Shown piece after piece: positions 52,850-62,382 of a DNA stretch of 64,000 bases. Within the stretch, counting starts at the first letter, position 1. Every line of letters begins with the position of its first letter. A program made the translations under genes and the position numbers. The notes under the pieces are model-generated. The model made no database searches and was not told the origin of the DNA. It saw only the letters and a program-made list of their open reading frames with translations. The stretch comes from an uncultured Chryseobacterium sp. (GTDB taxonomy: Bacteria; Bacteroidota; Bacteroidia; Flavobacteriales; Weeksellaceae): NCBI GenBank assembly GCA_913774355.1, contig CAJYGB010000006.1, forward strand, positions 124,001 to 188,000. The letters run 5' to 3'.

Positions 52850-52987
52850 GAGTTAAGAACTGTGTGTTCCTAACTTCCGGTGAAGATATTTCCTCTAATT
52901 TTTCATTTACAAAATTGAAGAGGAAAATCGACTCCTCAGGATTTACAGAGTATTCCAAACTTCCCAAAACCCCGAAAATATCCATAC

Positions 52988-53017
52988 AAAAAGCGGAAGA
53001 AAAATCTCCCGCTTTTA
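52988..53017 (-). terminator. terminator of the pyr operon after carB
   Basis: AAAAGCGG-GAGA ... TCTT-CCGCTTTTT on the minus strand, 23 nt past the carB stop, with a T-run at the end. Confidence 0.78.
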
Positions 53018-53039
53018 TTTATTTAAAAAGATCTGAAAA

Positions 53040-56000
53040 CTACATCGTCTCCATCTTAAAGCTCATGCTTTCAATCACTTTCAAGATGGCTTCCACCGTA
53101 TCCATGGAGGTCAGACAAGGAACTCCGTTTTCTACAGACATCCTCCTGATCTGGAATCCGTCTCTTTCAGACTGTTTTCCTTTCGTCATGGTATTGACTA
53201 CATACTGCACTTTCCCTTTCTGGATCAGGTCGATCAGGTTAACGTCATCTTCTCCGATTTTGTATCCTATTTTACAAGGAATTCCCTTTTCCTCGAAGAA
53301 TTTCGCCGTGCCTTCGGTTGCCCAGATCCTGAAACCTACTTCGTGGAATCTTGCAGCCAGGTCAGCAGCTTCCTGCTTGTGCTTATCAGCTACGGTGAAG
53401 AGAATGGAACCGTGCATCGGAACTTTTCTTCCTGCGGCAACCAATCCTTTATAAAGGGCTTTTTCAAGGGTCGTATCTTTTCCCATTACTTCTCCGGTTG
53501 ACTTCATTTCAGGGCCTAAAGAGATGTCTACTTTCGTTAGTTTCGAGAAAGAGAAGACCGGAACTTTTACGAAAACCCCTTCTTTGTTCGGAACCAGTCC
53601 GTTTTTATAGCCCAGATCGGTTAACTTCTGACCTAAAATCGCTTTGGTCGCCAAATTCGCCATCGGCACTTCCGTGATCTTGGAAAGGAAAGGCACTGTT
53701 CTTGACGAACGCGGATTCACCTCGATCACATACACATTCCCTTCGAAAAGAACATACTGGATATTCATCAGTCCGACTACTTTCAGGCCTTTCGCCAATC
53801 GCTGGGTATAGTCTACCAAAGTGTCGATCTCACTCTGCGAAATGTTCTGCGGAGGATACACGGCAATGGAGTCTCCGGAGTGAACCCCTGCCCTTTCGAT
53901 ATGCTCCATAATTCCCGGAATCACAACCGTTTCGCCATCACAGATAGCGTCCACTTCAATTTCTTTTCCGACCATGTAGCGGTCAACCAATACCGGGTGT
54001 TCCGGGCTTGCATCCACCGCGAATTCCATATAGTGCGCCAGTTCGTTTTCGGAATAAACAATCTCCATGGCACGGCCTCCCAACACATAGCTCGGGCGAA
54101 CCAGTACCGGATATCCGATTTCGTTGGCAATTTTTATCGCTTCTTCTTTAGAAACAGATGTTTTTCCTAAAGGCTGTGGAATTCCCATTTCCTGAAGGGC
54201 TTTTTCAAACTTATCCCTGTTTTCTGCCCGGTCAAGATCTTCCAGGGTGGTTCCCAGAATCTGAACCCCATGGGAAGCCAGTTTATCAGCTAAGTTGATG
54301 GCAGTCTGTCCACCAAACTGTACCACGACCCCTTTTGGTTTTTCAAGCTCGATGATATTCATCACATCTTCTTCGGTCAATGGCTCGAAGTATAATTTAT
54401 CTGAAATTGAGAAATCTGTAGAAACCGTCTCCGGGTTATTGTTGATGATAATGGCTTCATAACCCATTTCCTTAATTGCCCAAACCGAGTGGACGGTTGC
54501 GTAATCAAATTCAACTCCCTGCCCGATCCTGATCGGTCCTGAGCCTAATACGATGATCTTTTCTTTATCGGAAACCACACTTTCGTTTTCCTCTTCGTAA
54601 GTTCCGTAGAAATAAGGCGTTTCAGATTCGAATTCCGCGGCGCAGGTATCCACCATTTTGTATACCGGCATAATTCCGTTTTCTTTTCTGAAATTGAACA
54701 CTTCACGCTCGGTCACATTCCAGAGAACCGAGATATTTACGTCGGCAAAACCTAGCTTTTTAGCTTCAATTAATATCTCTTTGTCGAATTTATTTTCGGC
54801 GATTGTCTTTTCAAAATCAACCAGTTTTTTCAGTTTCCAGATGAAGAATTTATCGATCTTGCTCCATTCCACGATCTGTTCCCAGTCGTATCCTCTTCTT
54901 AAAGCATCCCCGATGATGAATAGTCTTTCGTCATCACATACCCTGATTCTTCTTTCGATTTCTTCAGCGGTAAGAGCCGCAGCCTGCTTGGTTTTTAAAC
55001 CCAAATGTCTGATCCCGGTTTCTAAAGAACGGATGGCTTTCTGTAAGGATTCCTCGAAGTTTCTCCCTATCGCCATTACCTCACCTGTGGCTTTCATCTG
55101 AGTAGATAATCTTCGGTCTGCCGTTTCAAATTTATCGAACGGGAATCTTGGGAATTTTGTTACCACATAATCCAGCGCCGGCTCGAAGCAGGCATATGTT
55201 TTCCCCGTTACCGGGTTCATGATTTCGTCTAAGGTCAATCCTACCGCGATTTTCGCAGCGATTTTCGCAATCGGATATCCTGTTGCTTTGGAGGCTAAGG
55301 CTGATGAACGGGAAACCCTTGGATTCACCTCGATGATATAATAATTGAATGAATGCGGGTCTAAAGCCAGCTGCACGTTGCATCCTCCTTCGATTCCCAA
55401 TGCCCTGATGATCTTCAGGGAAGCATTTCTCAGCAATTGGTATTCTCTGTCCGAAAGCGTCTGGGAAGGTGCTACTACAATAGAGTCTCCGGTATGAACG
55501 CCCACCGGGTCGATGTTCTCCATGTTACACACCACAATGGCGTTATCGTTGGCATCACGCATCACTTCATATTCGATTTCTTTGAATCCGGCGATGGATT
55601 TTTCGATCAGACATTGGGTAACCGGGCTGTGCTTTAATCCCAGTTCTGCAATTTCTTTCAGTTCCGCTTCACTGGATGCAATTCCGCCTCCTGTTCCTCC
55701 CATGGTGAAGGCAGGACGGACGATTACCGGATAACCGATTCTATCGGCAAAATTCAATGCGCCTTCTACCGTGTTCACGATATCGGATTCAGGTACCGGC
55801 TCGTTCAGTTCCCGCATCAGCTCACGGAAAAGATCTCGGTCTTCCGCCCTGTTGATGGCTGAAAGCTTAGTTCCCAATACTTCCACCTTGCACTCTTCAA
55901 GAATCCCTGATTTTTCCAGCTCTACCGCCATATTCAGTCCGGTCTGGCCTCCCAATGTCGGTAATAATGCATCCGGACGTTCTTTTCGGATAATGTGGCT

Positions 56001-56222
56001 TACAAACTGAAGGGAAATCGGTTCGATATACACCTTGTCTGCGATTTCCACATCCGTCATGATCGTTGCCGGGTTCGAGTTGATCAGGATAACCTTATAG
56101 CCTTCCTCTCTTAAAGATAAGCAAGCCTGTGTTCCTGCATAATCGAATTCAGCAGCCTGACCGATGATGATAGGTCCTGATCCGATTACCAAAATTGTTT
56201 TTATATCTGTACGTTTTGCCAT
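53040..56222 (-). CDS. carB: carbamoyl-phosphate synthase large subunit
   Basis: Makes carbamoyl phosphate from bicarbonate, ammonia and ATP for pyrimidine and arginine synthesis. The start at 56222 ([20 protein letters not shown]) is chosen by family convention over an in-frame ATG at 56267; 1060 aa. Two ATP-grasp halves: first with [17 protein letters not shown] and [11 protein letters not shown], second with [19 protein letters not shown] and [15 protein letters not shown]. The MGS-like regulatory domain is at the C-terminus ([19 protein letters not shown]). Last gene of the pyr cluster, separated from carA by a RAYT gene and REP-like hairpins. Confidence 0.97.
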   Translation of the reverse strand: MAKRTDIKTILVIGSGPIIIGQAAEFDYAGTQACLSLREEGYKVILINSNPATIMTDVEIADKVYIEPISLQFVSHIIRKERPDALLPTLGGQTGLNMAVELEKSGILEECKVEVLGTKLSAINRAEDRDLFRELMRELNEPVPESDIVNTVEGALNFADRIGYPVIVRPAFTMGGTGGGIASSEAELKEIAELGLKHSPVTQCLIEKSIAGFKEIEYEVMRDANDNAIVVCNMENIDPVGVHTGDSIVVAPSQTLSDREYQLLRNASLKIIRALGIEGGCNVQLALDPHSFNYYIIEVNPRVSRSSALASKATGYPIAKIAAKIAVGLTLDEIMNPVTGKTYACFEPALDYVVTKFPRFPFDKFETADRRLSTQMKATGEVMAIGRNFEESLQKAIRSLETGIRHLGLKTKQAAALTAEEIERRIRVCDDERLFIIGDALRRGYDWEQIVEWSKIDKFFIWKLKKLVDFEKTIAENKFDKEILIEAKKLGFADVNISVLWNVTEREVFNFRKENGIMPVYKMVDTCAAEFESETPYFYGTYEEENESVVSDKEKIIVLGSGPIRIGQGVEFDYATVHSVWAIKEMGYEAIIINNNPETVSTDFSISDKLYFEPLTEEDVMNIIELEKPKGVVVQFGGQTAINLADKLASHGVQILGTTLEDLDRAENRDKFEKALQEMGIPQPLGKTSVSKEEAIKIANEIGYPVLVRPSYVLGGRAMEIVYSENELAHYMEFAVDASPEHPVLVDRYMVGKEIEVDAICDGETVVIPGIMEHIERAGVHSGDSIAVYPPQNISQSEIDTLVDYTQRLAKGLKVVGLMNIQYVLFEGNVYVIEVNPRSSRTVPFLSKITEVPMANLATKAILGQKLTDLGYKNGLVPNKEGVFVKVPVFSFSKLTKVDISLGPEMKSTGEVMGKDTTLEKALYKGLVAAGRKVPMHGSILFTVADKHKQEAADLAARFHEVGFRIWATEGTAKFFEEKGIPCKIGYKIGEDDVNLIDLIQKGKVQYVVNTMTKGKQSERDGFQIRRMSVENGVPCLTSMDTVEAILKVIESMSFKMETM

Positions 56223-56277
56223 TTTAATTTTTTTAATTTTTCCGTTACGGAGGTTATCCGTATTCATTGTTGTTTTT

Positions 56278-56539
56278 CACGGTTTTAGCCGTGGTTATTG
56301 TTGTTGAACCCTTTCAGGGTTCGTCTGTGATTGGTTTCATCGTTGCCCACGGATTTCATCCGTGGCTATGGTTGTTGAACCATTTCATGGTTCATCTTGT
56401 TTTCAATTCACCACCTTGATTATAATTTACAGTTTCAGTTGCTGTTTTCAGACAGCCACGAAGTGGCTGAACCTTACTAGCCATAGGTGAAACCTATGGA
56501 CAGAATGATATTCCGTCCGCCCAACCCATGAAATGGGTT
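56278..56539. repeat. cluster of seven REP-like hairpins beside RAYT
   Basis: Hairpins: CACGG/CCGTG (56278-56293), GAACCC/GGGTTC (56306-56322), CCACGGAT/ATCCGTGG (56347-56365), GAACCAT/ATGGTTC (56377-56393), AGCCAC/GTGGCT (56454-56468), CCATAGGT/ACCTATGG (56481-56499), AACCCAT/ATGGGTT (56523-56539). The 56306-56393 group has TTC-type loops, the last three GAA loops, i.e. opposite orientation. GTTGAAC flanks recur. Typical substrates of REP-associated transposases. This fills the 323-nt gap between carB and RAYT. Confidence 0.82.
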
Positions 56540-56545
56540 GAACCA

Positions 56546-56992
56546 TCACCACAAATATTTTTCATCAAAGTCAATTCCATTGGACCTCAGCAGATTTTTA
56601 TATTCATCCTCAAAAGATTCATGTTTGTGATGTTCTTTCTGATTTTTAACATAATTAAAAATCACATCTTTCTCTTTTTCTGAATAGGTAAATGCTCCAT
56701 AACCGCTTTGCCATTCTTCAAAGTCTGGAAACAATCCGCTCTGCTTGATCCAGATATTGCTGGAGATTTTTATGTCTTTTACAAAACTGCTGAGAGAAAC
56801 CGAAGGATGCAGATCAATTAAAAGATGAATATGATCAGACATGCCATTGATCCGGTAAAGCTTGCAGTTTTTATTTTTCACCACTCCCCAGATATATTTA
56901 TATAATTTATCTTCATGCTCAATACTCAATACAGGCTTTCTGTGTTTTGTACTGAATACGATCTGATAATATATTTGACGAAAGGTTGACAT
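56546..56992 (-). CDS. REP-associated tyrosine transposase (RAYT, Y1 HUH family)
   Basis: 148 aa, IS200/IS605 TnpA-like. HUH motif in MSDHIHLLIDLHP near residue 53, and the nucleophile Tyr in FNYVKNQKEHHKHE near 114. The N-terminus (FRQIYYQIVFSTKHRKPVL) is typical of this Bacteroidota group. No TnpB partner. It sits inside the pyr operon between carA and carB, same orientation, flanked on one side by seven hairpins. It probably mobilises or maintains the REP-like elements also seen at 22.2 kb. Confidence 0.92.
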   Translation of the reverse strand: MSTFRQIYYQIVFSTKHRKPVLSIEHEDKLYKYIWGVVKNKNCKLYRINGMSDHIHLLIDLHPSVSLSSFVKDIKISSNIWIKQSGLFPDFEEWQSGYGAFTYSEKEKDVIFNYVKNQKEHHKHESFEDEYKNLLRSNGIDFDEKYLW

Positions 56993-57014
56993 TTTTACTT
57001 GTATACTTTAAGAA

Positions 57015-58091
57015 TTATTTATTCTTAAAATTTTCCATCATTTCAATGAAATCATCAAACAGATAATTCGCATCCTCCGGGCCCGGGCTTGCTTCCGGGT
57101 GGTACTGTACGGAGAAACAAGGATAGATCTTATGTTTCAGGCCTTCATTGGTTCTGTCGTTCAGTGCGATATGTGTTTCGATAAGGTCCGTCTCTTTTAG
57201 GCTTTCCTGGTCTACGGCATAGCCGTGGTTCTGGGAAGTGATGGCCACTTTGTTCTTTTCCAGATCCAGAACCGGGTGGTTTCCTCCACGGTGTCCGAAT
57301 TTTAACTTGAATGTTTTGGCACCACAGGCTAACCCGATTAACTGGTGTCCTAAGCAGATTCCGAAGATCGGCACTTTTCCTAAGATTCCGCGGATCATTT
57401 CCAGGGCCTGCTGGTTGTCTTCCGGGTCGCCGGGACCGTTGGACAACATTACTCCATCCGGATTCATCAATAAGATTTCCTCTGCGGTTACATCCTGAGA
57501 AACCACAGTGATGTCACAATTTCTCTGAGACAGTTCGCGGATGATTCCCAATTTGGAACCGAAATCCACCAACACTACTTTTAAACCTCTTCCCGGGTTG
57601 GCATAAGGTGTTTTTGTAGAGACCATTTCCACCTGGTTGGTTGGAAAGGTGGTTGATTTTAGTTCGGCAACGGTTGTGTCTTCATCAGCATCGGCATTCA
57701 CTATCTTTCCTTTCACTACTCCATGGTTACGAAGTACTCTGGTCAGCCTTCGGGTGTCTATTCCTGAAATCCCGGAAAGGTTTTTCTTTTTAAACAGCTC
57801 ATCCAGCGTAATCTGCGTACGGAAGTTGGAAGGGAAATCGCAAAGTTCTTTTACGATCAGCCCTTTGATGGCCGGCTCGATACTTTCATAATCGTCACGG
57901 TTAATACCATAATTACCGATAAGCGGATACGTCATGCAGACGATCTGTCCGCAGTAGGAAGGGTCGGAAATAAGTTCCTGATACCCTGTCATTCCGGTAT
58001 TGAAAACCACTTCTCCTGCCGTTTCCAATGCTGCTCCGAAACCTTCTCCATGAAACACTTCACCGGACTCCAGTATTAATTTTTTCTTCAT
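57015..58091 (-). CDS. carA: carbamoyl-phosphate synthase small (glutaminase) subunit
   Basis: Hydrolyses glutamine and passes ammonia to CarB. 358 aa. N-terminal domain [19 protein letters not shown] and [21 protein letters not shown]-terminal class I amidotransferase with catalytic Cys in [16 protein letters not shown] near residue 246 and the His/Glu pair in [13 protein letters not shown] near 333. Follows pyrB by 178 nt on the same strand. Confidence 0.97.
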   Translation of the reverse strand: MKKKLILESGEVFHGEGFGAALETAGEVVFNTGMTGYQELISDPSYCGQIVCMTYPLIGNYGINRDDYESIEPAIKGLIVKELCDFPSNFRTQITLDELFKKKNLSGISGIDTRRLTRVLRNHGVVKGKIVNADADEDTTVAELKSTTFPTNQVEMVSTKTPYANPGRGLKVVLVDFGSKLGIIRELSQRNCDITVVSQDVTAEEILLMNPDGVMLSNGPGDPEDNQQALEMIRGILGKVPIFGICLGHQLIGLACGAKTFKLKFGHRGGNHPVLDLEKNKVAITSQNHGYAVDQESLKETDLIETHIALNDRTNEGLKHKIYPCFSVQYHPEASPGPEDANYLFDDFIEMMENFKNK

Positions 58092-58130
58092 TTTAAACTT
58101 TTATCTCTTATTATTTTATTCTTACTTAAT

Positions 58131-58200
58131 TTTTTAAACCACCCCGTCAAAATTCCTTGAATTTTGCCACATCTCCGAAGGAGGGGAATTTTGTGGTGGA
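58131..58200. repeat. ACCACCCCGTCAAAATTC palindromic repeat, copy 2
   Basis: Between pyrB and carA. CAAAATTCC can pair with GGAATTTTG and CCACC with GGTGG, with an inner CTCCGAAGGAG hairpin. Closely related to 46023-46105. Inside an operon it could act as an RNA stem or partial terminator. Confidence 0.65.
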
Positions 58201-58269
58201 GATTTGATTCTGCTGAATTGTTGATTCAGGACACATCAAACTTTTTACTTTTACCTTTTTACGTGTTTC

Positions 58270-59160
58270 TTATTTAAAGGTATACCCTTCTTTTTCAAGG
58301 GCTTCCTTTAAGATGGCCATTCTGGCGAAAACACCGTTCTGCATTTGGCGGAACACCCTTGAGCGTTCGCATTCCACCAGGTCGGTATCGATTTCTACAC
58401 CACGGTTGATCGGGGCAGGATGCATGATGATGGCTTCTTTTTTCATGGCTTTTTCCCTTTCTTTGGTCAAGCCGTATTTTTTATGGTATTCGGAAGCGGA
58501 AAAACTCATTTTGGCATCATGTCTTTCATGCTGGATTCTCAGGAGCATCAGCACATCCACTTCATGAATCATTTCATCAACGCTCAGATAGGTCCCGTTG
58601 ATCAGGGCTCCTTCGTCGAACCATTGCTCCGGGCCGGAGAAATACACTTTTGCACCTAATCTTCTCAACGCTTCCGCATTGGAATTGGCGACCCTGCTGT
58701 GTTTTACATCACCTACGATGCCGACTTTCAGGCCTTCAAATTTCCCGAATTCCTGGTAGATCGTCATCAGGTCGAGCATACACTGGGAAGGATGGTTCCC
58801 GGTGCCGTCTCCGCCGTTAATTACAGGGATCTTAATATTTTTCAGTTCGTCAAAATAACGGTCTTTCTTATCCCGGATCACCACAAGGTTTACCCCAAGG
58901 CTTTCAATAGTCTTTACGGTATCATATAGGCTTTCGCCTTTGTTTACGGAACTGTTGGAGGCATCGAACGGAACCACCTGCAATCCTAATTTTCTTTCGG
59001 CAATATCAAAACTGGTTTTGGTTCTGGTGCTGTCTTCAAAGAAAAGATTGGAACAGAAAACCTCTCCTTCAATTTTAGCAGTCTTCCCTTCTGCAAAAGC
59101 TAGCGCTTCCTGTACTATACGGTTGATTCTCTCGGTGCTCAGTTCTGTAATCGTAAACAT
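58270..59160 (-). CDS. pyrB: aspartate carbamoyltransferase catalytic subunit
   Basis: Joins carbamoyl phosphate and aspartate, the first committed pyrimidine step. 296 aa. Carbamoyl-phosphate loop [19 protein letters not shown] near residue 46, the [12 protein letters not shown] block near 123, and the aspartate loop [11 protein letters not shown] near 210. No PyrI regulatory subunit and no PyrC domain are adjacent. It heads the pyrB-carA-carB unit and is preceded by an apparent attenuator (59187-59316). Confidence 0.97.
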   Translation of the reverse strand: MFTITELSTERINRIVQEALAFAEGKTAKIEGEVFCSNLFFEDSTRTKTSFDIAERKLGLQVVPFDASNSSVNKGESLYDTVKTIESLGVNLVVIRDKKDRYFDELKNIKIPVINGGDGTGNHPSQCMLDLMTIYQEFGKFEGLKVGIVGDVKHSRVANSNAEALRRLGAKVYFSGPEQWFDEGALINGTYLSVDEMIHEVDVLMLLRIQHERHDAKMSFSASEYHKKYGLTKEREKAMKKEAIIMHPAPINRGVEIDTDLVECERSRVFRQMQNGVFARMAILKEALEKEGYTFK

Positions 59161-59186
59161 ATGTCTTAAAATTTTTTACAAAAAAA

Positions 59187-59209
59187 AAGCGAAGAAAACA
59201 TCTTCGCTT
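59187..59209 (-). terminator. intrinsic terminator/attenuator in the pyrB leader
   Basis: On the minus strand AAGCGAAGA pairs perfectly with TCTTCGCTT around TGTTT, followed at once by a run of T. It ends only about 26 nt before the pyrB ATG, leaving no room for another promoter. With the upstream promoter at 59286-59316 it must be read by transcripts entering pyrB, so it behaves as an attenuator. It could also catch transcripts from egtB. Confidence 0.8.
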
Positions 59210-59279
59210 AAAATAAATAAATATCGTAAAGGGCGTCTACGCCCGGTAATTCTAATGATATAAATACTGTGTTATTCAT
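59208..59279 (-). CDS. putative 23-aa leader peptide of the pyr operon
   Basis: ATG at 59279, sequence begins MNNTVFISLELPGVDAL and ends YDIYLF, stop TAA at 59210-59208. The stop codon overlaps the first base pairs of the terminator stem, so a ribosome finishing the ORF would melt it. A GGGCG-TAGA-CGCCC hairpin (59231-59244) and a U-rich stretch (UUUACGAUAUUUAUUUAUUU) lie within it, as in pyrBI pause regions. The promoter places transcription start only a few nt before the ATG, so translation would be nearly leaderless; this is the weak point. Confidence 0.45.
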   Translation of the reverse strand: MNNTVFISLELPGVDALYDIYLF

Positions 59280-59285
59280 TAGGTG

Positions 59286-59316
59286 CAAAGATACAAAAAT
59301 TCTTCAAAATGACAAA
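59286..59316 (-). promoter_or_regulatory. pyr operon promoter
   Basis: Minus strand TTTG (59316-59313), exactly 19 nt, TATCTTTG (59293-59286): full flavobacterial consensus. Located 126 nt before pyrB and 50 nt past the egtB stop. Confidence 0.8.
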
Positions 59317-59366
59317 AAAAGAATGTGACAGATTAAAACAATTATAAAAATATTTCATGCTTTTTC

Positions 59367-60548
59367 TCAACGGGCCAGCCTGATTCCGGTGAACTGCCAC
59401 TGCAGCCGCGGATGGAAAAAATTACGGTAAGTATTTCTACTGTGCCCCGGAGGCGTGGCTATGGAAGCACCGCGCAATACCATTTGGTTAACCATAAATT
59501 TACCGTTATATTCTCCTACGGCACCGGCAACTTTTTTAAAACCGGGATACGGTAGATAGGCACTGCCGGTCCATTCCCAGCGTTTTCCCCAACCCAGATG
59601 ATCTGAAGCGATTTCCCATTCGGCTTCTGTGGGTAAACGCATGCCTTTCCATGAGGCAAATGCTGAAGCCTCGTAGAAATTAATATGGGTAACGGCTTCA
59701 TTGGGATTGATTTCCTGTAATCCCCGTAATGTGTACTGCATCCATTCTCCATCAACCAAATGCCAATACAGAGGAGCTTGAGCCTGGTTTTCTTTTACCC
59801 AGTCCCAGCCTTCCGCATGCCAGTGCCGGAAATCTGCGTAGCCTCCATCGTTTATGAATTCAAGATATTCCTCATTGGTAACTAAGCCTGAAGAAATTTC
59901 AAAATCATTCAGGTATACTTTATGGCGGTTCAGCTCATTATCAAAACAAAATCCTTCGCCTTCAAATCCTATTTCATAGACTCCTTCCGGAAAAGAAATC
60001 ATTCCGGATTGTTGGATTCCTGTTTTTTCGAGATCACAATTCACATTATAAGGTGGAAATAAAGGGTTGTGGCCCAAAATAAATTTTATATCGGTTAACA
60101 ACAATTCCTGGTGTTGCTGTTCGTGGTTTAAGCCCAATTCAAAAAGTTCCCTGAGATTTTCCGTAATCGTATTCTGTGACAGAAAAGCGGCCATTTTCTC
60201 ATCAACGTATTCCCGGTACTTATAAATGTCCGATACGGATGGCCGGCTCAGATTTCCCCTGTCCGTACGGATTACCCGCGCACCAATGGTTTCATAATAA
60301 CTGTTGAACACAAAGTTATACTGCGAATCGAAAACTTCATATCCTTTATGATGAGGCATTAATATAAAGGTCTCAAAAAACCAGGTAGTGTGTCCCAGAT
60401 GCCATTTCGGAGGACTAACGTCCACAATTGGCTGTACGACATAATCCTCAATCTCAAGCGGCCGGCATATTTCAACAGAACGGTTTCTGATAGAATCGTA
60501 TCGTTGAAGCAGTTCCTTTTCTGCGGATAAAGTATTTTGTTCAGGCAT
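59367..60548 (-). CDS. egtB: EgtB-like ergothioneine biosynthesis sulfoxide synthase
   Basis: Non-haem iron enzyme that joins a thiol (cysteine or gamma-glutamylcysteine) to hercynine with oxygen. 393 aa from ATG 60548 (MPEQNTLSAEKELL); an alternative ATG at 60587 overlaps egtD. N-terminal DinB-like domain holds the iron ligands: HLGHTTWFFETF near residue 50 and HEQQHQELLLTDIKF near 140. The C-terminal FGE-sulfatase domain ends GHSRNTYRNFFHPRLQWQFT. No egtA or egtC nearby, so cysteine may be the sulfur donor (inference). Confidence 0.9.
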   Translation of the reverse strand: MPEQNTLSAEKELLQRYDSIRNRSVEICRPLEIEDYVVQPIVDVSPPKWHLGHTTWFFETFILMPHHKGYEVFDSQYNFVFNSYYETIGARVIRTDRGNLSRPSVSDIYKYREYVDEKMAAFLSQNTITENLRELFELGLNHEQQHQELLLTDIKFILGHNPLFPPYNVNCDLEKTGIQQSGMISFPEGVYEIGFEGEGFCFDNELNRHKVYLNDFEISSGLVTNEEYLEFINDGGYADFRHWHAEGWDWVKENQAQAPLYWHLVDGEWMQYTLRGLQEINPNEAVTHINFYEASAFASWKGMRLPTEAEWEIASDHLGWGKRWEWTGSAYLPYPGFKKVAGAVGEYNGKFMVNQMVLRGASIATPPGHSRNTYRNFFHPRLQWQFTGIRLAR

Positions 60549-60564
60549 GATTTCAGTTTTTAAA

Positions 60565-61554
60565 TTAAATGACTTTCCAAATGGCATCGATAAACCAGCC
60601 TTTTGTGTCCGAAATGTGCTTTACCGGTTTAAAACCGTTTTGCACAGCCATTTTGTCAGTTTCTTCAGGAGCATATTTCTGGGAAATTTCCATGTAAACT
60701 GCTTCGTTTTCGCTGAAGTGAATGACTTGGTTTCCGATCATTACATTCTGCTTTTCCAGACTGATCAGATAGCTTCTGCAAGCTCCAGCAAGCGGATCAT
60801 AAGTCTGATAGTGTTTGAATTTACCGATCTCGAAATTGGCATCAAGCTCATTATTTATCCTTTCCAGAAGGTTAAGATTGAACGAAGCCGTGATTCCAGC
60901 CTTATCATTATAAGCGGAAAGGATAATGTCCGGATCTTTTTTAAGATCGAAACCAATCAGCAGGATATCACCCGGATTAAGCTTCTTACGTAGTTCGTGA
61001 CAAAACTGATGCGCTTCTTCCACTTCCATATTCCCGATATTTCCTCCTAAAAACAGGATAACTTTTCTTCGGGATGAAATGCTGTTCGCTTTATCAAGCA
61101 TCTCGAAATATTCGCCATTCAGTCCTACCAGATCAAGATCGGGAATCTCACGGGAAAACCTTTCCTTAAGAACAGAGATGATATTTCCCGAAATATCGAT
61201 TGGCATATAAGTAAAGTCTACATTTTTAGTGACGAGGTATTTAAGTAAATGTGAAGATTTTGTTGCATCGCCTGCACCAAGTTCCACCAGATCAAACGGA
61301 GCGTCAAATGCTTTTACCGCATGGGCAATTTCCTCTGTCTTCTTCGTAAAAATTTCCATTTCACAGTCTGTTAGGTAGTACTCCGGCATGTTCATGATCT
61401 GCTGAAAAAGTACATCTCCTTTCTCATCATAAAAATATTTGGAAAGAAGGTGCTTGGGATGGGCTTTCAGACTAGTGACAATTTCATTTTCAAATTTTTG
61501 ATGGCTGTCGCAGTCTGTACAGGAAATGGTTTCCATAGATATATTCTGATCCAT
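60565..61554 (-). CDS. egtD: L-histidine N-alpha-methyltransferase
   Basis: Trimethylates histidine to hercynine with SAM. 329 aa. SAM motif DLVELGAGDATKSSHLLKYL near residue 80, FLGGNIGNMEVEEAHQFCHE near 160, and GFDLKKDPDIILSAYND near 198. The end (FTLRxW-like GWFIDAIWKVI) fits the family. First gene of a two-gene operon with egtB, 16 nt apart. Together they give a minimal ergothioneine route. Confidence 0.92.
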   Translation of the reverse strand: MDQNISMETISCTDCDSHQKFENEIVTSLKAHPKHLLSKYFYDEKGDVLFQQIMNMPEYYLTDCEMEIFTKKTEEIAHAVKAFDAPFDLVELGAGDATKSSHLLKYLVTKNVDFTYMPIDISGNIISVLKERFSREIPDLDLVGLNGEYFEMLDKANSISSRRKVILFLGGNIGNMEVEEAHQFCHELRKKLNPGDILLIGFDLKKDPDIILSAYNDKAGITASFNLNLLERINNELDANFEIGKFKHYQTYDPLAGACRSYLISLEKQNVMIGNQVIHFSENEAVYMEISQKYAPEETDKMAVQNGFKPVKHISDTKGWFIDAIWKVI

Positions 61555-61719
61555 AAGAACGGGATTTTGGTAGACATTTTACTGCAATTATGCTGCCATT
61601 GGCAAAGGCTCAGCCGTTTATCTGTGGAACATTTGTTAACATGGATTTAGAAGTTTCCTTCGCAAATTCTTCGTGTAATTTTTTATAAAATCGTATATTT
61701 ACAGTTCAAACGCGACTAT

Positions 61720-62181
61720 ATGGATTTAAAAGACAGGATGATTCTCAGTATAATTCAGGAAGATTCTACGTTATCGGTGAAAGAAATTTCAGAAAAGATC
61801 GGCCTTACCTTTACACCAACCTACGAACGGATCAAACAGCTGGAAAAAAACGGGATCATCGAGAAATATGTCGGGCTTTTAAACCGTGAAAAACTGGGGC
61901 TGAATATTGTTGTGTACTGCAACGTCCGCCTCAAGGAACAGTCGAAAAAGGTTCTGGAAACGTTTGAGAAAAACATCATGCAGTATGATGAAGTACAGGA
62001 AATCATCAGCCTTTCCGGGGAATACGACTACATGCTGAAAATTATTGCCAAAGACATCAATTCTTACAATAACTTTACCGTAAATGTGATTTCAAATATT
62101 CCGAATATCGGGCAGTATCACAGCTCCATCGTACTTCATGAGGTAAAGAAATCTACGAAGTTTAAAATTGATCTGGATTAA
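61720..62181 (+). CDS. Lrp/AsnC-family transcriptional regulator
   Basis: 153 aa. N-terminal HTH: MDLKDRMILSIIQEDSTLSV then KEISEKIGLTFTPTYERIKQLEKNG (recognition helix TPTYERI). C-terminal RAM/AsnC ligand domain: YVGLLNREKLGLNIVVYCNV and EIISLSGEYDYMLKIIAKD. Possibly senses an amino acid; divergent from egtD and convergent with argH, either of which could be a target. Confidence 0.94.
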   Translation: MDLKDRMILSIIQEDSTLSVKEISEKIGLTFTPTYERIKQLEKNGIIEKYVGLLNREKLGLNIVVYCNVRLKEQSKKVLETFEKNIMQYDEVQEIISLSGEYDYMLKIIAKDINSYNNFTVNVISNIPNIGQYHSSIVLHEVKKSTKFKIDLD

Positions 62182-62382
62182 TTTAAAGGCAAAGTTATTA
62201 TTAAGACAGCGCGAAATCAGAAGAGACCAAAGCAGTGTAGCCGCTGACGAAGCTCATGAATAAAAATTCGCTTCATCAATCAGCTTGCTGATTCAGTCTT
62301 TCTTTGCTCATTTCATCTGCTTATCCGCAAAATAAATCTTTGCGTTAACGAAAACACACGTTAATTTTAGGTCTTCTAATAA

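Noticed and set aside
59187..59209. Hairpin as a plain terminator for the egtD-egtB operon only
   Set aside because: A consensus promoter (59286-59316) lies between egtB and the hairpin, and the hairpin is too close to pyrB to allow another promoter after it, so pyr transcripts must cross it. A dual role remains possible.
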